From positions 1 through 21,631 of the forward strand of contig JAJRYM010000227.1 of NCBI GenBank assembly GCA_024275775.1: a stretch of DNA of 21,631 nt, read 5' to 3'. Below are positions 1-8,068 of this stretch, in pieces. Numbering within the stretch: position 1 is the stretch's first letter; the number at the start of each line of letters is the position of its first letter. The position numbers were made by a program, and so were the translations under genes. The DNA comes from Nitrospirota bacterium (GTDB lineage: Bacteria > Nitrospinota_A > UBA7883 > JACRGQ01). The notes below the pieces were generated by a model. The model did no database searches. It saw only the letters and a program-made list of their open reading frames with translations, and had not been told where the DNA came from.

Positions 1-114
1 CTTTTCCCCCGCGACGGCGCCGACCCGGAAACGCTCATCAAGAAAGCCGATGATGCTATGTACCTTGCCAAACGCGGCGGCAAGGATAATTTCAGGGTTT
101 ATTCCGGCGACTAA
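1..114 (+). CDS. C-terminal end of a GGDEF (diguanylate cyclase) protein, partial
   Basis: Reading from base 1 in frame gives 37 residues ending in a TAA at 112-114. The peptide carries the typical end of a GGDEF domain: an ETLIKKADDAMYLAK segment followed by GGKDNF, matching the conserved C-terminal helix and strand of diguanylate cyclases (family knowledge). Such domains make cyclic di-GMP from two GTP. The active-site GGDEF loop lies outside the window, so catalytic competence cannot be judged. The gene converges on the rluD-type gene and their stop codons overlap (111-114). It is too short for an ORF caller because its start is missing. Confidence 0.85.
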   Translation, partial: LFPRDGADPETLIKKADDAMYLAKRGGKDNFRVYSGD

Positions 115-1034
115 CTTTCAGCTTTTCTGCGCAACGCTTTTAAAAGGTTGCGAAAATCTTCCGGCTCCGGCGCGGAAAATTCCATTTTTTCTTCCGTAGA
201 GGGATGAACCAGTTTCAGCCGCACCGCGTGAAGGGCCGGCCTTTTAATTAGAGAACTTGTTTTTTTTCCGTAAACCGCGTCTCCCAGCAGGGGATGGTTG
301 ATGGACGAGAGGTGAACTCTTATCTGGTGCGTTCTTCCCGTTTGAAGTGTTACCTTCAGAAGCGTGGCTTCCTCAAAACTTTCGAGCGTTTCATATTCGG
401 TTGCCGCTTCTTTCGGCTTTTTGCTTCTTGTAGACATTTTTTTCCTGTATTTGGGATGCCGTCCGATAGGTTTATCGATTATTCCTTTCTCCTCCAACAG
501 ACCTCCGCGCGCCACGGCGAGATATTCCCTGCCCATATCGTGAGACATTATCTGCCCGCTTAAGGAATTGTGGGCGCGGTCGTTTTTGGCGACAACAATC
601 AGCCCCGATGTATCTTTGTCGAGCCGATGAACTATGCCGGGGCGTATTTTGCCGCCTATGCCGGAAAGATTCCGGCAGTGGTGGAGGAGGGCGTTCACGA
701 GCGTTCCGGTGTAATTGCCTTTGGCCGGGTGAACCACCATCCCCGCCTTTTTGTTTATAACAACGATATCTTCATCCTCGTACACGATATCCAGCGGTAT
801 ATCTTCGGCGGCTATTTCCGTTTCTTCAGGCTGAATCGGCAGGATTACATACTCTTCACCGGCTTTCGTTGGATGGCTCGGCGGAATTTCGCCTCCGTCC
901 AGAAGAACGTTGCCGCTTTTGATAAGCCTTGCTATCGCTGTACGCGTAAACCCTTCAAGCCTGTCGGTGAGAAACCTGTCGATTCTTCGGTCGGTTTCCC
1001 ACGGCTCGACCGTCACCCGAATTTCCTTAATCAT
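111..1034 (-). CDS. rluD: RluA/RluD-family 23S rRNA pseudouridine synthase
   Basis: Predicted to isomerise uridine to pseudouridine in 23S rRNA. The 307-residue protein has an N-terminal S4 RNA-binding region (about residues 12-60) and an RluA catalytic domain. The signature HRLDKDTSG lies at residues 136-144, putting the catalytic Asp at 139, the position known for E. coli RluD. A second family motif, TGRTHQIRVH, lies further on. Length is normal for RluD. The start ATG (1032-1034) has no Shine-Dalgarno sequence, but a perfect TATAAT lies six bases upstream, so the message may be leaderless. It is last in the minus-strand run, 61 bases after lgt, and may have its own promoter. The RluD subgroup rather than another RluA paralogue is inferred from length and the S4 domain. 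Confidence 0.9.
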   Translation of the reverse strand: MIKEIRVTVEPWETDRRIDRFLTDRLEGFTRTAIARLIKSGNVLLDGGEIPPSHPTKAGEEYVILPIQPEETEIAAEDIPLDIVYEDEDIVVINKKAGMVVHPAKGNYTGTLVNALLHHCRNLSGIGGKIRPGIVHRLDKDTSGLIVVAKNDRAHNSLSGQIMSHDMGREYLAVARGGLLEEKGIIDKPIGRHPKYRKKMSTRSKKPKEAATEYETLESFEEATLLKVTLQTGRTHQIRVHLSSINHPLLGDAVYGKKTSSLIKRPALHAVRLKLVHPSTEEKMEFSAPEPEDFRNLLKALRRKAES

Positions 1035-1040
1035 TTTTAT

Positions 1041-1071
1041 ATTATAAGACCGGCGTCATGGAATCCGGTCT
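1041..1071 (-). promoter_or_regulatory. Candidate rluD promoter with palindrome in the spacer
   Basis: On the minus strand a perfect -10 hexamer TATAAT (1041-1046) lies six bases before the rluD ATG. Directly upstream is an inverted repeat, AGACCGG / CCGGTCT, with arms at 1065-1071 and 1047-1053 and an 11-base spacer. No convincing -35 box is visible at the expected distance. The palindrome could be an operator, an activator site that substitutes for the -35, or a hairpin that ends lgt transcription. Confidence 0.5.
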
Positions 1072-1095
1072 GGCGGAGAGCGAAAAGATTTTATT

Positions 1096-1863
1096 TCAGG
1101 CGTTGGAGGCCGAAGCTTTTCGGAGCAGGCGGATCATAAGACCGCCGGCTATCAGGAAAACCGGGATGGCTACGGCTTGGGAGGTGCTTAGCGCGCCGAT
1201 CTGCCCGCGCGGATCGCCACGGTAAATTTCAATAATAAATCTTCCAACCGCGTACAGCATCATCCAGAGTAAAAAAAGCTGTCCATGAAATTTTTTGCGG
1301 GGGCGTACCGTGATGAGAACGATAAAAATAAACAGTTCGTTTAGCGACGAAAATATCTGCGTGGGATAAAGTGGAATATGCAAAGGCGCCAGCGATTTGG
1401 GGTCGGTGAACACTATCCCTATGGGCGAGTCGGTAGCTTTGCCGTAACAGCAACCGGCACCCAGACAGCCGACTCTGCCGAGAGCGTGCCCTAAGGCTAT
1501 GGACGGAGCCGCCAGGTCGGCGAACTTCCAAGGATTGAGGTTATGCTTTTTGACGAACCAGAACCCGGTAAGCGCCGCCGCGATAAATCCTCCGTAAAAA
1601 ACCAGCCCTCCTTTCCATATTTTGAACATCCCGAGCGGGTCGTGAAGGTACTGCCTGTATTCGATTATCACGTAAAACAGTCGCGAACCGATTAGCGCCG
1701 CTACTATGAGATAAAATGCGAGGTCAAGCGCTAACTGGGGATCCTCTCCTTCTATCTTGGCGCGGCGGGACAGCAACATGGAAGCTACGATAAAGCCGGT
1801 AGCCGCCATCAGGCCGTAGGTGTAAATGGTTATCGGCCCGATTTGAAAAAGTACAGGTAACAT
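1096..1863 (-). CDS. lgt: Prolipoprotein diacylglyceryl transferase
   Basis: Transfers diacylglycerol from phosphatidylglycerol to the lipobox cysteine of prolipoproteins at the inner membrane, the first step of lipoprotein maturation. The 255-residue sequence is strongly hydrophobic with several membrane segments. It carries the Lgt signature GRVGCLGAGCCYG near residues 129-141, including the conserved Arg130, and a GLVFYGG segment at 86-92. Length matches the family. The start codon overlaps the stop of the upstream dehydrogenase (TGATG), indicating translational coupling. Its likely clients in this window are BamD and the TPR lipoprotein after gyrA. Confidence 0.96.
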   Translation of the reverse strand: MLPVLFQIGPITIYTYGLMAATGFIVASMLLSRRAKIEGEDPQLALDLAFYLIVAALIGSRLFYVIIEYRQYLHDPLGMFKIWKGGLVFYGGFIAAALTGFWFVKKHNLNPWKFADLAAPSIALGHALGRVGCLGAGCCYGKATDSPIGIVFTDPKSLAPLHIPLYPTQIFSSLNELFIFIVLITVRPRKKFHGQLFLLWMMLYAVGRFIIEIYRGDPRGQIGALSTSQAVAIPVFLIAGGLMIRLLRKASASNA

Positions 1864-2810
1864 CAGCCGATAAGAATTTTCAGAGTTCCCGGTTCCCCGG
1901 CGCGCGAAAAAGCCTTTATCCCTTTTTCAAGGGGGAAGGTTTTTTCTATGAGAGGGGCTACTTTCACGGCTTCCGTTTCAAGAAGGGCTATCGCCTGCTC
2001 GAAAGGGCCGCACCGGGAACCGATTATCGTAATTTCGTCTATCACCAGCCTGTTGAAATCTATCTGCGACGGCTTGGCCACCGTAGATTTTAAAACCAGC
2101 CTGCCCCGCGGCCTTATGCGCTCAAACGCAATTTCAAGCCCTTCCGCCCGGCCGGTGGCTTCCACCACCACCGAAAATTTTCTTGCGGGGGCAAGCTCTG
2201 CGGGGGTTACGGTGTTAATAGTTTTGTTTTCTATAAGAGACATTTTTTCAGGGTGTTTTCCACATAAAGTTACATCAGCCCTGAAGTATGCCAGCACTTG
2301 GGCGATAAGAATTCCCAGCTTGCCGTCGCCTAAAACAAGCACATCGTTATTGAGCACTTTTATCTGCTCAGCGAGGCGGAACGCGGCCGCCAGCGGTTCA
2401 ATAAACACCGCTTCATCATCCGAAATATGGTCGGGCACGACGTAAAGATTCTTTTCCGGTAGCGTCATATATTCCGCGAATGCCCCATCGCGTCCCTGAA
2501 TGCCCAGCACCGTCCGTTTGGAGCAATGGTTGTGATTGCCTGTCCGGCATTCCGGGCAGTCACCGCAACCGCAGTTTATCTCGCCGACAACCCGGCAACC
2601 TACCAGCGAGCCGTCATCGGCTTCTTCCACCATGCCGACGAATTCATGCCCGGGTATGCCGGTAAAATCAAGATATCCGGCGGCGATTTCCAGATCTGTT
2701 CGGCAGATGCCGGCTTTCAAAACCTTTATCAGAGCTTCGCCTGCCGGGCGGACAGGTTTGGGAATATTTTCGCGGTATTCCAGTTTGCCGCTGTAGAAGA
2801 TGCCTTTCAT
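1863..2810 (-). CDS. Zinc-dependent medium-chain dehydrogenase/reductase
   Basis: An NAD(P)-dependent alcohol or polyol dehydrogenase of the MDR superfamily, 315 residues. The N-terminal GroES-like domain has the probable catalytic zinc ligands Cys36 and the GHE motif at 54-56. A structural-zinc cluster of four cysteines lies at 82, 85, 88 and 96. A Rossmann GxGxxG-like motif (GDGKLG) is near residues 161-166. The substrate cannot be read from the sequence. It sits between a sugar-nucleotide-type nucleotidyltransferase (11 bases upstream) and lgt (start overlaps its stop), so co-transcription is likely. A role in sugar or polyol modification is only an inference from that neighbour. Confidence 0.88.
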   Translation of the reverse strand: MKGIFYSGKLEYRENIPKPVRPAGEALIKVLKAGICRTDLEIAAGYLDFTGIPGHEFVGMVEEADDGSLVGCRVVGEINCGCGDCPECRTGNHNHCSKRTVLGIQGRDGAFAEYMTLPEKNLYVVPDHISDDEAVFIEPLAAAFRLAEQIKVLNNDVLVLGDGKLGILIAQVLAYFRADVTLCGKHPEKMSLIENKTINTVTPAELAPARKFSVVVEATGRAEGLEIAFERIRPRGRLVLKSTVAKPSQIDFNRLVIDEITIIGSRCGPFEQAIALLETEAVKVAPLIEKTFPLEKGIKAFSRAGEPGTLKILIG

Positions 2811-2821
2811 TGTTTTTCCTG

Positions 2822-3571
2822 CTATGTCTGTATTGTGTAAATCCGAAAGCGGCCGGCCTCAACGTCGTTTTGGGCGGCCGCGTGGCCTTCCGGCGTGCCA
2901 ATATCGGCCCAGTAACCAGTCTGATTACAAGTATAAACCGGAAAGCCGTTTTTAACCAGCGCGGGGAGAATTTCCGAGGCTAGATCAACCGGCCGTCCGG
3001 CTGGAATATGGCTGAAAATCTCCGGCGAATAGACGGCCAGCCCGGTAAACATTTTTATTTCGGCAACAAGATTTTCTTCCCTGTATTCCGGGATGGTCGT
3101 ATTCAGGAAGCGCGCCAGCCGTCCTCCTGTATCGATAGAAAGAATACCGTAGCGCTCCGGGTGCGGATTTTTTCTTACGACAAGGGTAGCCATGGCTTCA
3201 TTGGCCTCGTGGACTGCCGCGACTTCGGCTATATCGATGTCGATAAGTATGTCGCTATTGAGCACGGCGAAAACGGAGTTCCCGATAAAATCTTCCGCAC
3301 CCTTTATTCCGCCTGCGGTGCCCATTATTTCTTTTTCTTCAATCAGGCGCAGGTTCAGATTCGCCGGCACGCCTGAAGAGAGCTCTTTTTTTATCAACAA
3401 CGGGAGATGGTGCAGGTTTATGGCGATATCTTTTATGCCGTTTGCCGCCAGATAGCCGACGGCATTTTTTATCATGTTCGTTTCGCCGATGGGGAAGAGC
3501 GGCTTGGGGACGGTTTCAGTGCGCGGTTTCAGCCTGTTGCCGAACCCTGCGGCGAGTATCATTCCTTTCAT
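2822..3571 (-). CDS. NDP-sugar pyrophosphorylase family nucleotidyltransferase (MurU/ManC-like)
   Basis: Predicted to join a sugar 1-phosphate to an NTP, giving an NDP-sugar and pyrophosphate. The 249 residues begin with the nucleotide-binding signature (AAGFGNRLKP then PKPLFPIG). GTAGGI, the metal-binding LNSD motif and the family end motif YWADIGTPEGH follow. Length and the lack of a left-handed beta-helix domain resemble MurU or short mannose-1-phosphate guanylyltransferases rather than GlmU. The substrate is unresolved; MurNAc-1-P, mannose-1-P or glucose-1-P are all possible. It is first in the minus-strand run, with AGGTG just before the ATG as a weak ribosome-binding site. Confidence 0.88.
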   Translation of the reverse strand: MKGMILAAGFGNRLKPRTETVPKPLFPIGETNMIKNAVGYLAANGIKDIAINLHHLPLLIKKELSSGVPANLNLRLIEEKEIMGTAGGIKGAEDFIGNSVFAVLNSDILIDIDIAEVAAVHEANEAMATLVVRKNPHPERYGILSIDTGGRLARFLNTTIPEYREENLVAEIKMFTGLAVYSPEIFSHIPAGRPVDLASEILPALVKNGFPVYTCNQTGYWADIGTPEGHAAAQNDVEAGRFRIYTIQT

Positions 3572-3683
3572 ACACCTGCTTTCAATAAATCGAGATAGGA
3601 ATTTTTACCATACCCGGCTTTAAAAAAGGATTTTTCTTTTCCATGTTTGATTTGAGCGGATGATTGTGTGAAACTTACCCAAA
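3572..3683. other. Divergent intergenic region between nucleotidyltransferase and thyX
   Basis: These 112 bases must hold the promoters of both divergent genes. On the plus strand TTGAGC (3652-3657) could be a -35 box, but the matching -10 position (TTACCC, 3675-3680) is poor. On the minus strand a TGGTAAAAAT segment is a possible extended -10 for the nucleotidyltransferase. No other structure stood out. Confidence 0.35.
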
Positions 3684-4316
3684 ATGTCTAATGCGTGTCA
3701 GATAATAAGGTCGGGCAAGGCGGGAACCGCCGAGGTCGATATGGTGGCGATTACTCCCAACGCCGCTAGAGTTATAGAAGAGGCCGGGCGTACCTGCTAT
3801 CTCTCTTTCGACAAGGTGAGCGAAGAGTCCGCAAAAAAATTCATCCGCATGATAACAAAAAGCGGGCATCATTCGGTTCTGGAGCACGCTTCGGCCACTT
3901 TCCGTATAAAAGGCGGTTCGCGGGCGTTTACCCATCAGATTGTACGGCACAGGCTGGCGTCGTTTTCCCAGCAGTCACAGCGCTACGTGGAAGAAACAGC
4001 CTTCCGCTACGTTACTCCTCCCGCCATAGCGCAAAACCCGGAGGCGCTTGAGATATACAAAGAGCTTATGAGTCATTCCCAGGAGGCTTACACAAAGCTT
4101 AAGGCAATCGGCATGAGGAAAGAGGACGCGCGATATGTTTTACCCAACGCCGCGGTTTCCGAGATAGTCGTTTCCGCCAATTTTCGCGAATGGCGGCATC
4201 TGCTGGGGCTGAGAAAAGAAAAAGCGGCGCAGTGGGAAATCCGCGAAATCTGTTCGGAGATTCTACGGCAACTTGCCGAGGAAGCGCCCATCGTCTTTGA
4301 AGATATGCTCGATTAG
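3684..4316 (+). CDS. thyX: Flavin-dependent thymidylate synthase ThyX
   Basis: Makes dTMP from dUMP using methylene-tetrahydrofolate, FAD and NADPH, independently of ThyA. The 210-residue sequence has the diagnostic ThyX motif RHRxxSxxxxSxR at residues 88-100 (Arg88, His89, Arg90, Ser93, Ser98, Arg100). It also has the HSVLEHA segment at 63-69 that contributes to flavin and dUMP binding. Length is typical. The ATG at 3684 was chosen because the conserved N-terminus starts soon after; the upstream ribosome-binding site is weak. Use of ThyX implies a folate economy that does not rely on ThyA-linked dihydrofolate recycling, but no folA or thyA can be seen in this window. Confidence 0.97.
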   Translation: MSNACQIIRSGKAGTAEVDMVAITPNAARVIEEAGRTCYLSFDKVSEESAKKFIRMITKSGHHSVLEHASATFRIKGGSRAFTHQIVRHRLASFSQQSQRYVEETAFRYVTPPAIAQNPEALEIYKELMSHSQEAYTKLKAIGMRKEDARYVLPNAAVSEIVVSANFREWRHLLGLRKEKAAQWEIREICSEILRQLAEEAPIVFEDMLD

Positions 4317-4334
4317 GGGAGAAGCCTGTCTCCC
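4317..4334 (+). terminator. Hairpin directly after thyX
   Basis: A perfect six-base stem GGGAGA / TCTCCC with loop AGCCTG begins at the base after the thyX stop. No T-run follows, so it is at best a weak or Rho-assisted terminator, or a 3' stabilising hairpin. Confidence 0.35.
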
Positions 4335-4372
4335 GTCCGGCAACTTTCCCATGACCCCTGCCGAAAAATAGA

Positions 4373-4397
4373 TATAAACTATAGTTTTTCGTTTATA
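4373..4397. repeat. Inverted repeat upstream of the receiver gene
   Basis: TATAAAC (4373-4379) and GTTTATA (4391-4397) form a perfect seven-base inverted repeat with an 11-base T-rich spacer, 18 bases before the receiver start. The arms contain TATAAA and TATAGA hexamers that could serve as -10 boxes, so it may be an operator over the promoter. The AT-rich composition makes chance possible. Confidence 0.35.
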
Positions 4398-4415
4398 GAT
4401 TTTTTGGGATAAATT

Positions 4416-4772
4416 ATGGGGATAAAACTTCTATTCGCCGACGGTTCGGAAACGGTTCGACAGGTCGCGCGGGCTATTATGGACAAGGAAGATGTCGAAG
4501 TTCGTTTCGCCGCCGACGGGCAGGAGGCGCTAGACGCCGTGAGTTCGGAAAAACCGGATGTCATTATAGCGGACAATAGTCTGGCAGAGATTAACGGCCT
4601 GGAACTTTGCAGGCGCATCAAGGTTTTTTCCCAAATACCTTTTATTCTCCTTTCGGGAGAAATGGAGTATATCGGCAAGACCGAAGCCGCCGGTGCGGGC
4701 GTTGACGGATATCTAAGAAAACCTTTCAAGGCAGACGAACTTATGGACGCGATACGAAAAGCCGCAGGGTAG
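4416..4772 (+). CDS. CheY-like single-domain response regulator
   Basis: A phospho-receiver domain of 118 residues. The probable phospho-acceptor is Asp53, in DVIIADNSL, with acidic Asp9 near the N-terminus, Ser80 at the switch Ser/Thr position and Lys102 before a cis-Pro-like KPF. The usual DxxMP after the acceptor is replaced by DNSLAEI, and only one of the two N-terminal acidic residues is obvious. No output domain follows before the TAG at 4770-4772. However, the reading frame continues in phase into the next coding region, so this may be the N-terminal half of a single 304-residue protein. No partner kinase is in the window. Confidence 0.88.
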   Translation: MGIKLLFADGSETVRQVARAIMDKEDVEVRFAADGQEALDAVSSEKPDVIIADNSLAEINGLELCRRIKVFSQIPFILLSGEMEYIGKTEAAGAGVDGYLRKPFKADELMDAIRKAAG

Positions 4773-4787
4773 GAAACGCAGGCCGAT

Positions 4788-5330
4788 ATGCTGGCTCTCA
4801 CGCCGGAGCAGGTTGTTTCCGGGCCGGAAGAAGAAGTTTCCAGCTTGATATTGGCTCCTGAATCGGTTGTTGCCCAACCGGAGGCGGAAACTGAAACGAC
4901 AGGCGGAGAGCCGGAGGAAACTCTTATTCTTGATGCGGAAAAGTTTCCGGCGACGGAAGCGCCCGAAGAAAAGAAAAGCGAAGAGCAGGAAGACGAAATC
5001 GTGCTGGATATCGAAGAGATAGAAATTGAGCCGGAAATCGAAATTCAGGAAGAGACGGAAAAAGAAGCGGAGGAGATAATCATTCAAGAACGACCGGCGG
5101 AGCCGGTGGTTGAACCGCCGGATGCGGCGCCGACTTCCGATTTCATGGAAGCGCTGGCGAAAAAAGTTGAGCAAAAAGTTATGTCGGCAGTTGAAAAGCA
5201 TATGGAAGAGTTCGTAAAAAAGGAACTGCAAGCTGTAATCAAGGAAGGCGTAAAATCCGCGATAGAGGAATTTTATTCGGAAACCGGAAAAACCGGCTGG
5301 GGTGCAAGTTCCGAACCGGCGGAGAAATGA
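4788..5330 (+). CDS. Glu-rich acidic protein with C-terminal amphipathic helix; possible extension of the receiver
   Basis: A 180-residue protein of unknown function. Residues 1-120 are low-complexity and very acidic (Glu and Pro rich, probably disordered). Residues from about 120 to 170 look like an amphipathic alpha-helical segment containing VEQKVMSAVEKHMEEF and KKELQAVIKEGVKSAIEEF. It lies in the same frame as the receiver, 15 bases after that gene's TAG. A weak AGGA (4771-4774) lies 13 bases before the ATG, far for a ribosome-binding site. Receiver-acidic linker-helix fusions are, in my recollection, seen in deltaproteobacteria, so a broken or read-through fusion is plausible. Independent translation is the alternative. 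Confidence 0.65.
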   Translation: MLALTPEQVVSGPEEEVSSLILAPESVVAQPEAETETTGGEPEETLILDAEKFPATEAPEEKKSEEQEDEIVLDIEEIEIEPEIEIQEETEKEAEEIIIQERPAEPVVEPPDAAPTSDFMEALAKKVEQKVMSAVEKHMEEFVKKELQAVIKEGVKSAIEEFYSETGKTGWGASSEPAEK

Positions 5331-5334
5331 AAAA

Positions 5335-5363
5335 TAAACAATTTTCCTTTCCTGATGTAGAAT
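5335..5363 (+). promoter_or_regulatory. Candidate valS promoter
   Basis: TAAACA (5335-5340, four matches to TTGACA) is separated by exactly 17 bases from TAGAAT (5358-5363, five matches to TATAAT). This predicts a start of transcription about 40 bases before the valS ATG. It is a sequence match only. Confidence 0.45.
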
Positions 5364-5409
5364 CACCATTCTTCCGGTATGAAAAAGTTTTAAAAATGGG
5401 AAAAGCAGA

Positions 5410-8034
5410 ATGGAATTAAGCAAACGTTACGATCCCAAAGAGGTCGGCCGCAAATGGTACGACTTCTGGCTTGATAAAGGCTACTTTCACGCAAAGGACG
5501 AAGACGACCGCCCGTCGTTCGCGATAGTGATTCCGCCTCCGAACGTAACAGGCTCCCTTCACCTCGGCCACGCCCTCGATATCACCCTGCAGGATATTCT
5601 GATACGCCACAAGCGGATGAGCGGTTTCAACACGCTTTGGATGCCGGGTACCGACCACGCCGGCATCGCTACTCAGAACGTGGTTGAGCGCGAGCTGGCC
5701 CGGCAGGGCAAAAGCCGCCACGACGTGGGGCGGGAAAAGTTCGTCGAGACGGTTTGGGAGTGGAAGGAAAAATACGGCGGGAAAATTATCGAACAGCTCA
5801 AAGAGGTCGGCGCTTCGTGCGATTGGGAACGTTTAAGGTTCACTCTCGATGACGGGCTGTCGCGCGCCGTTCGGGAGGTGTTCGTTACCCTTTATGAAGA
5901 GGGGCTGGTATATCGGGAAAAATACATAACGAACTGGTGCATCAGGTGCCATACGGCTCTTTCCGATCTTGAGGTGGAATACCACGAAAGGAAAGGCCAT
6001 CTGTACGAGATAGATTACCCGCTGTCGGACGGGAGCGGCGTTCTTACCATAGCCACCACCCGGCCGGAAACGATGCTGGGCGATACGGCCGTGGCCGTAA
6101 ACCCGGAAGACGAGCGGTACGCCAAGTTTATCGGCAAACAGGTAAAACTGCCGATTGTCGAAAAGATGATACCGGTTATAGCCGACACTTACGTTGAAAT
6201 CGGTTTCGGCACCGGCGCCCTGAAAATAACCCCGGCGCACGACCCGAACGATTTTGAAATCGGAAAAAGGCACGGCCTGGAAACGGTAACCGTGATGGAC
6301 GAAAAGGGGCGGATGATAAACGTCCCGGACGCTTATCTTGGACTGTCGCGAGAGGAGTGCAGAAAAACGGTTGTAGAAAATCTGCAGGCGCTCGGTTTTT
6401 TGAAAGAGGTGAAGCCGTACCATCATGCCGTCGGCGAATGCTATCGATGCAAAACCGTGGTTGAACCCAACCTCAGCCTTCAGTGGTTTGTAAAAACCAA
6501 ACCGCTGGCCGAAAAGGCGATTGAGGCGGTGAAAAACGGCGACATCGAGTTCGTTCCCAAAACCTGGGAGAAAACGTATTTCGAATGGATGAACAATATT
6601 CGCGACTGGTGCATAAGCAGGCAGATATGGTGGGGGCACAGGATACCGGCGTGGTTCTGCGATGATTGCGGAGGCGTTACCGTGGCGCGCGACGACCCGG
6701 CCGCCTGCGCCGAATGCGGAAGCGAAAATATCAGGCAGGACAACGACGTGCTGGATACGTGGTTTTCCTCAGGCCTGTGGCCGTTCTCCACGCTCGGCTG
6801 GCCGGAGAAAACAAAAGCGCTTGAGACTTTTTACCCCACGTCCGTGCTTGTAACCGGGCTGGATATTATTTTCTTCTGGGTGGCGCGCATGATTATGATG
6901 GGCCTGAAATTTACCGGTCAACCGCCGTTCCGGAAGGTATATATACACGCGCTCATAAGGGACGCCGAGGGCAAGAAGATGAGCAAATCCCGCGGGAACG
7001 TTATTGACCCGCTGGAGCTTATGATGTCTTATGGTTCCGACGCCCTAAGGTTTACCATCTGCGCCATGGAGTCGCAGGGACGGGACGCTCGCATGTCCGA
7101 AAAACGGATAGAGGGATACCGCAACTTTGTAAACAAACTCTGGAACGCTTCCAGATTCGTTTTGATGAATCTGGAAGAGTCGGCCTCCGTAAAGGAGATA
7201 TCGTCACTGAAGCTTGAAGTGTCCGACAGGTGGATAATAAGCAGACTGCAAAAGGCCATCGCCTCAGCGGATGACGCGCTTGAGCGGTTCCGGTTCAACG
7301 ATCTTGCTTCCACGCTCTACTCTTTCACGTGGGGAGAGTTTTGCGACTGGTACATAGAGCTCGTTAAACCGCGCCTGCAGTCGGATGAAAAAGACGACGC
7401 CCTCGCCGTGCTGGTATATATTCTCGATAACCTGCTGAGGCTTCTGCATCCGGTCATGCCGGTTGTGACCGAAGAGATTTACCAGAAACTGCCGGGGCAC
7501 GGAGAATCGATAATGATTGCCGACTATCCCCGGTTCGATGAGAGCCTTGTGGATGAAGCGGCGGAAACGGAGATGAACCTCGTTAAAGAAATATTAACCT
7601 CGATTCGAACCATAAGGTCCGAACTTCACGTGCCGCCGGGGGTAAAGCTGGAAGTTTTCATCAAATGCGCGGGCCGGGAAACAATAGACATCCTGCAACC
7701 CTATCTGGAGCCTATGTCTTTCATCGGCCGGCTTGACGGCATAAGTCTGGAAACCGAGCTTGAAAGGCCTCCCCATTCAGCCACGGCGGTTTTAAGCGGT
7801 GTGGAAATCTTTGTTCCGCTCGGCGGGGTCATAGATTTCGATAAGGAAAAGGAGCGCATACGCAGGGAAATCCCAAAACTCGAAAAGGATATGGGAAATT
7901 ACGAAAGGAAGTTCGCCAACGCCAATTTCATGAAAAACGCGCCCAGCGAAGTTGTCGAAAAAGATAAGGCCGCCTGCGGTGAAATCGAACGGCGGCTTGC
8001 CGGCCTGAAGGATTCGCTTACCTGGCTTGACTGA
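5410..8034 (+). CDS. valS: Valyl-tRNA synthetase
   Basis: Attaches valine to tRNA-Val in the cytoplasm. The 874-residue class I synthetase has the HIGH-type motif HLGH at residues 51-54, within PPPNVTGSL-HLGHALD. The KMSKS loop is at residues 523-527, in KKMSKSRGN. The CP1 editing domain lies between them (TTRPETMLGDTAVAV segment). Two cysteine clusters, around CIRCH and CDDCGG with CAEC, suggest bound zinc. The last 70 or so residues are the charged coiled-coil arm typical of ValRS. Length is normal. The ATG at 5410 starts directly with the conserved N-terminus. It converges on bamD with 30 bases between the stops. Confidence 0.98.
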   Translation: MELSKRYDPKEVGRKWYDFWLDKGYFHAKDEDDRPSFAIVIPPPNVTGSLHLGHALDITLQDILIRHKRMSGFNTLWMPGTDHAGIATQNVVERELARQGKSRHDVGREKFVETVWEWKEKYGGKIIEQLKEVGASCDWERLRFTLDDGLSRAVREVFVTLYEEGLVYREKYITNWCIRCHTALSDLEVEYHERKGHLYEIDYPLSDGSGVLTIATTRPETMLGDTAVAVNPEDERYAKFIGKQVKLPIVEKMIPVIADTYVEIGFGTGALKITPAHDPNDFEIGKRHGLETVTVMDEKGRMINVPDAYLGLSREECRKTVVENLQALGFLKEVKPYHHAVGECYRCKTVVEPNLSLQWFVKTKPLAEKAIEAVKNGDIEFVPKTWEKTYFEWMNNIRDWCISRQIWWGHRIPAWFCDDCGGVTVARDDPAACAECGSENIRQDNDVLDTWFSSGLWPFSTLGWPEKTKALETFYPTSVLVTGLDIIFFWVARMIMMGLKFTGQPPFRKVYIHALIRDAEGKKMSKSRGNVIDPLELMMSYGSDALRFTICAMESQGRDARMSEKRIEGYRNFVNKLWNASRFVLMNLEESASVKEISSLKLEVSDRWIISRLQKAIASADDALERFRFNDLASTLYSFTWGEFCDWYIELVKPRLQSDEKDDALAVLVYILDNLLRLLHPVMPVVTEEIYQKLPGHGESIMIADYPRFDESLVDEAAETEMNLVKEILTSIRTIRSELHVPPGVKLEVFIKCAGRETIDILQPYLEPMSFIGRLDGISLETELERPPHSATAVLSGVEIFVPLGGVIDFDKEKERIRREIPKLEKDMGNYERKFANANFMKNAPSEVVEKDKAACGEIERRLAGLKDSLTWLD

Positions 8035-8054
8035 CCGTTTTTTTAAAGAGAAAA

Positions 8055-8068
8055 CTGAAAATTTTCAG
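8055..8068 (-). terminator. Palindrome at the bamD/valS convergent ends
   Basis: A perfect 14-base palindrome CTGAAAATTTTCAG overlaps the bamD stop codon. Read on the minus strand it is a short stem followed by TTTTCTCTTT, so it could end bamD transcription. On the plus strand no T-run follows, so it is less convincing for valS. Confidence 0.4.

Noticed and set aside
4713..5423. 236-residue minus-strand frame rich in Phe, Arg and Leu
   Set aside because: It is the reverse reading of the Glu-rich coding region; GAA-rich codons give Phe on the other strand.
5833..6639. 268-residue minus-strand frame inside valS
   Set aside because: It is antisense to the conserved ValRS editing domain and lacks any family motif.
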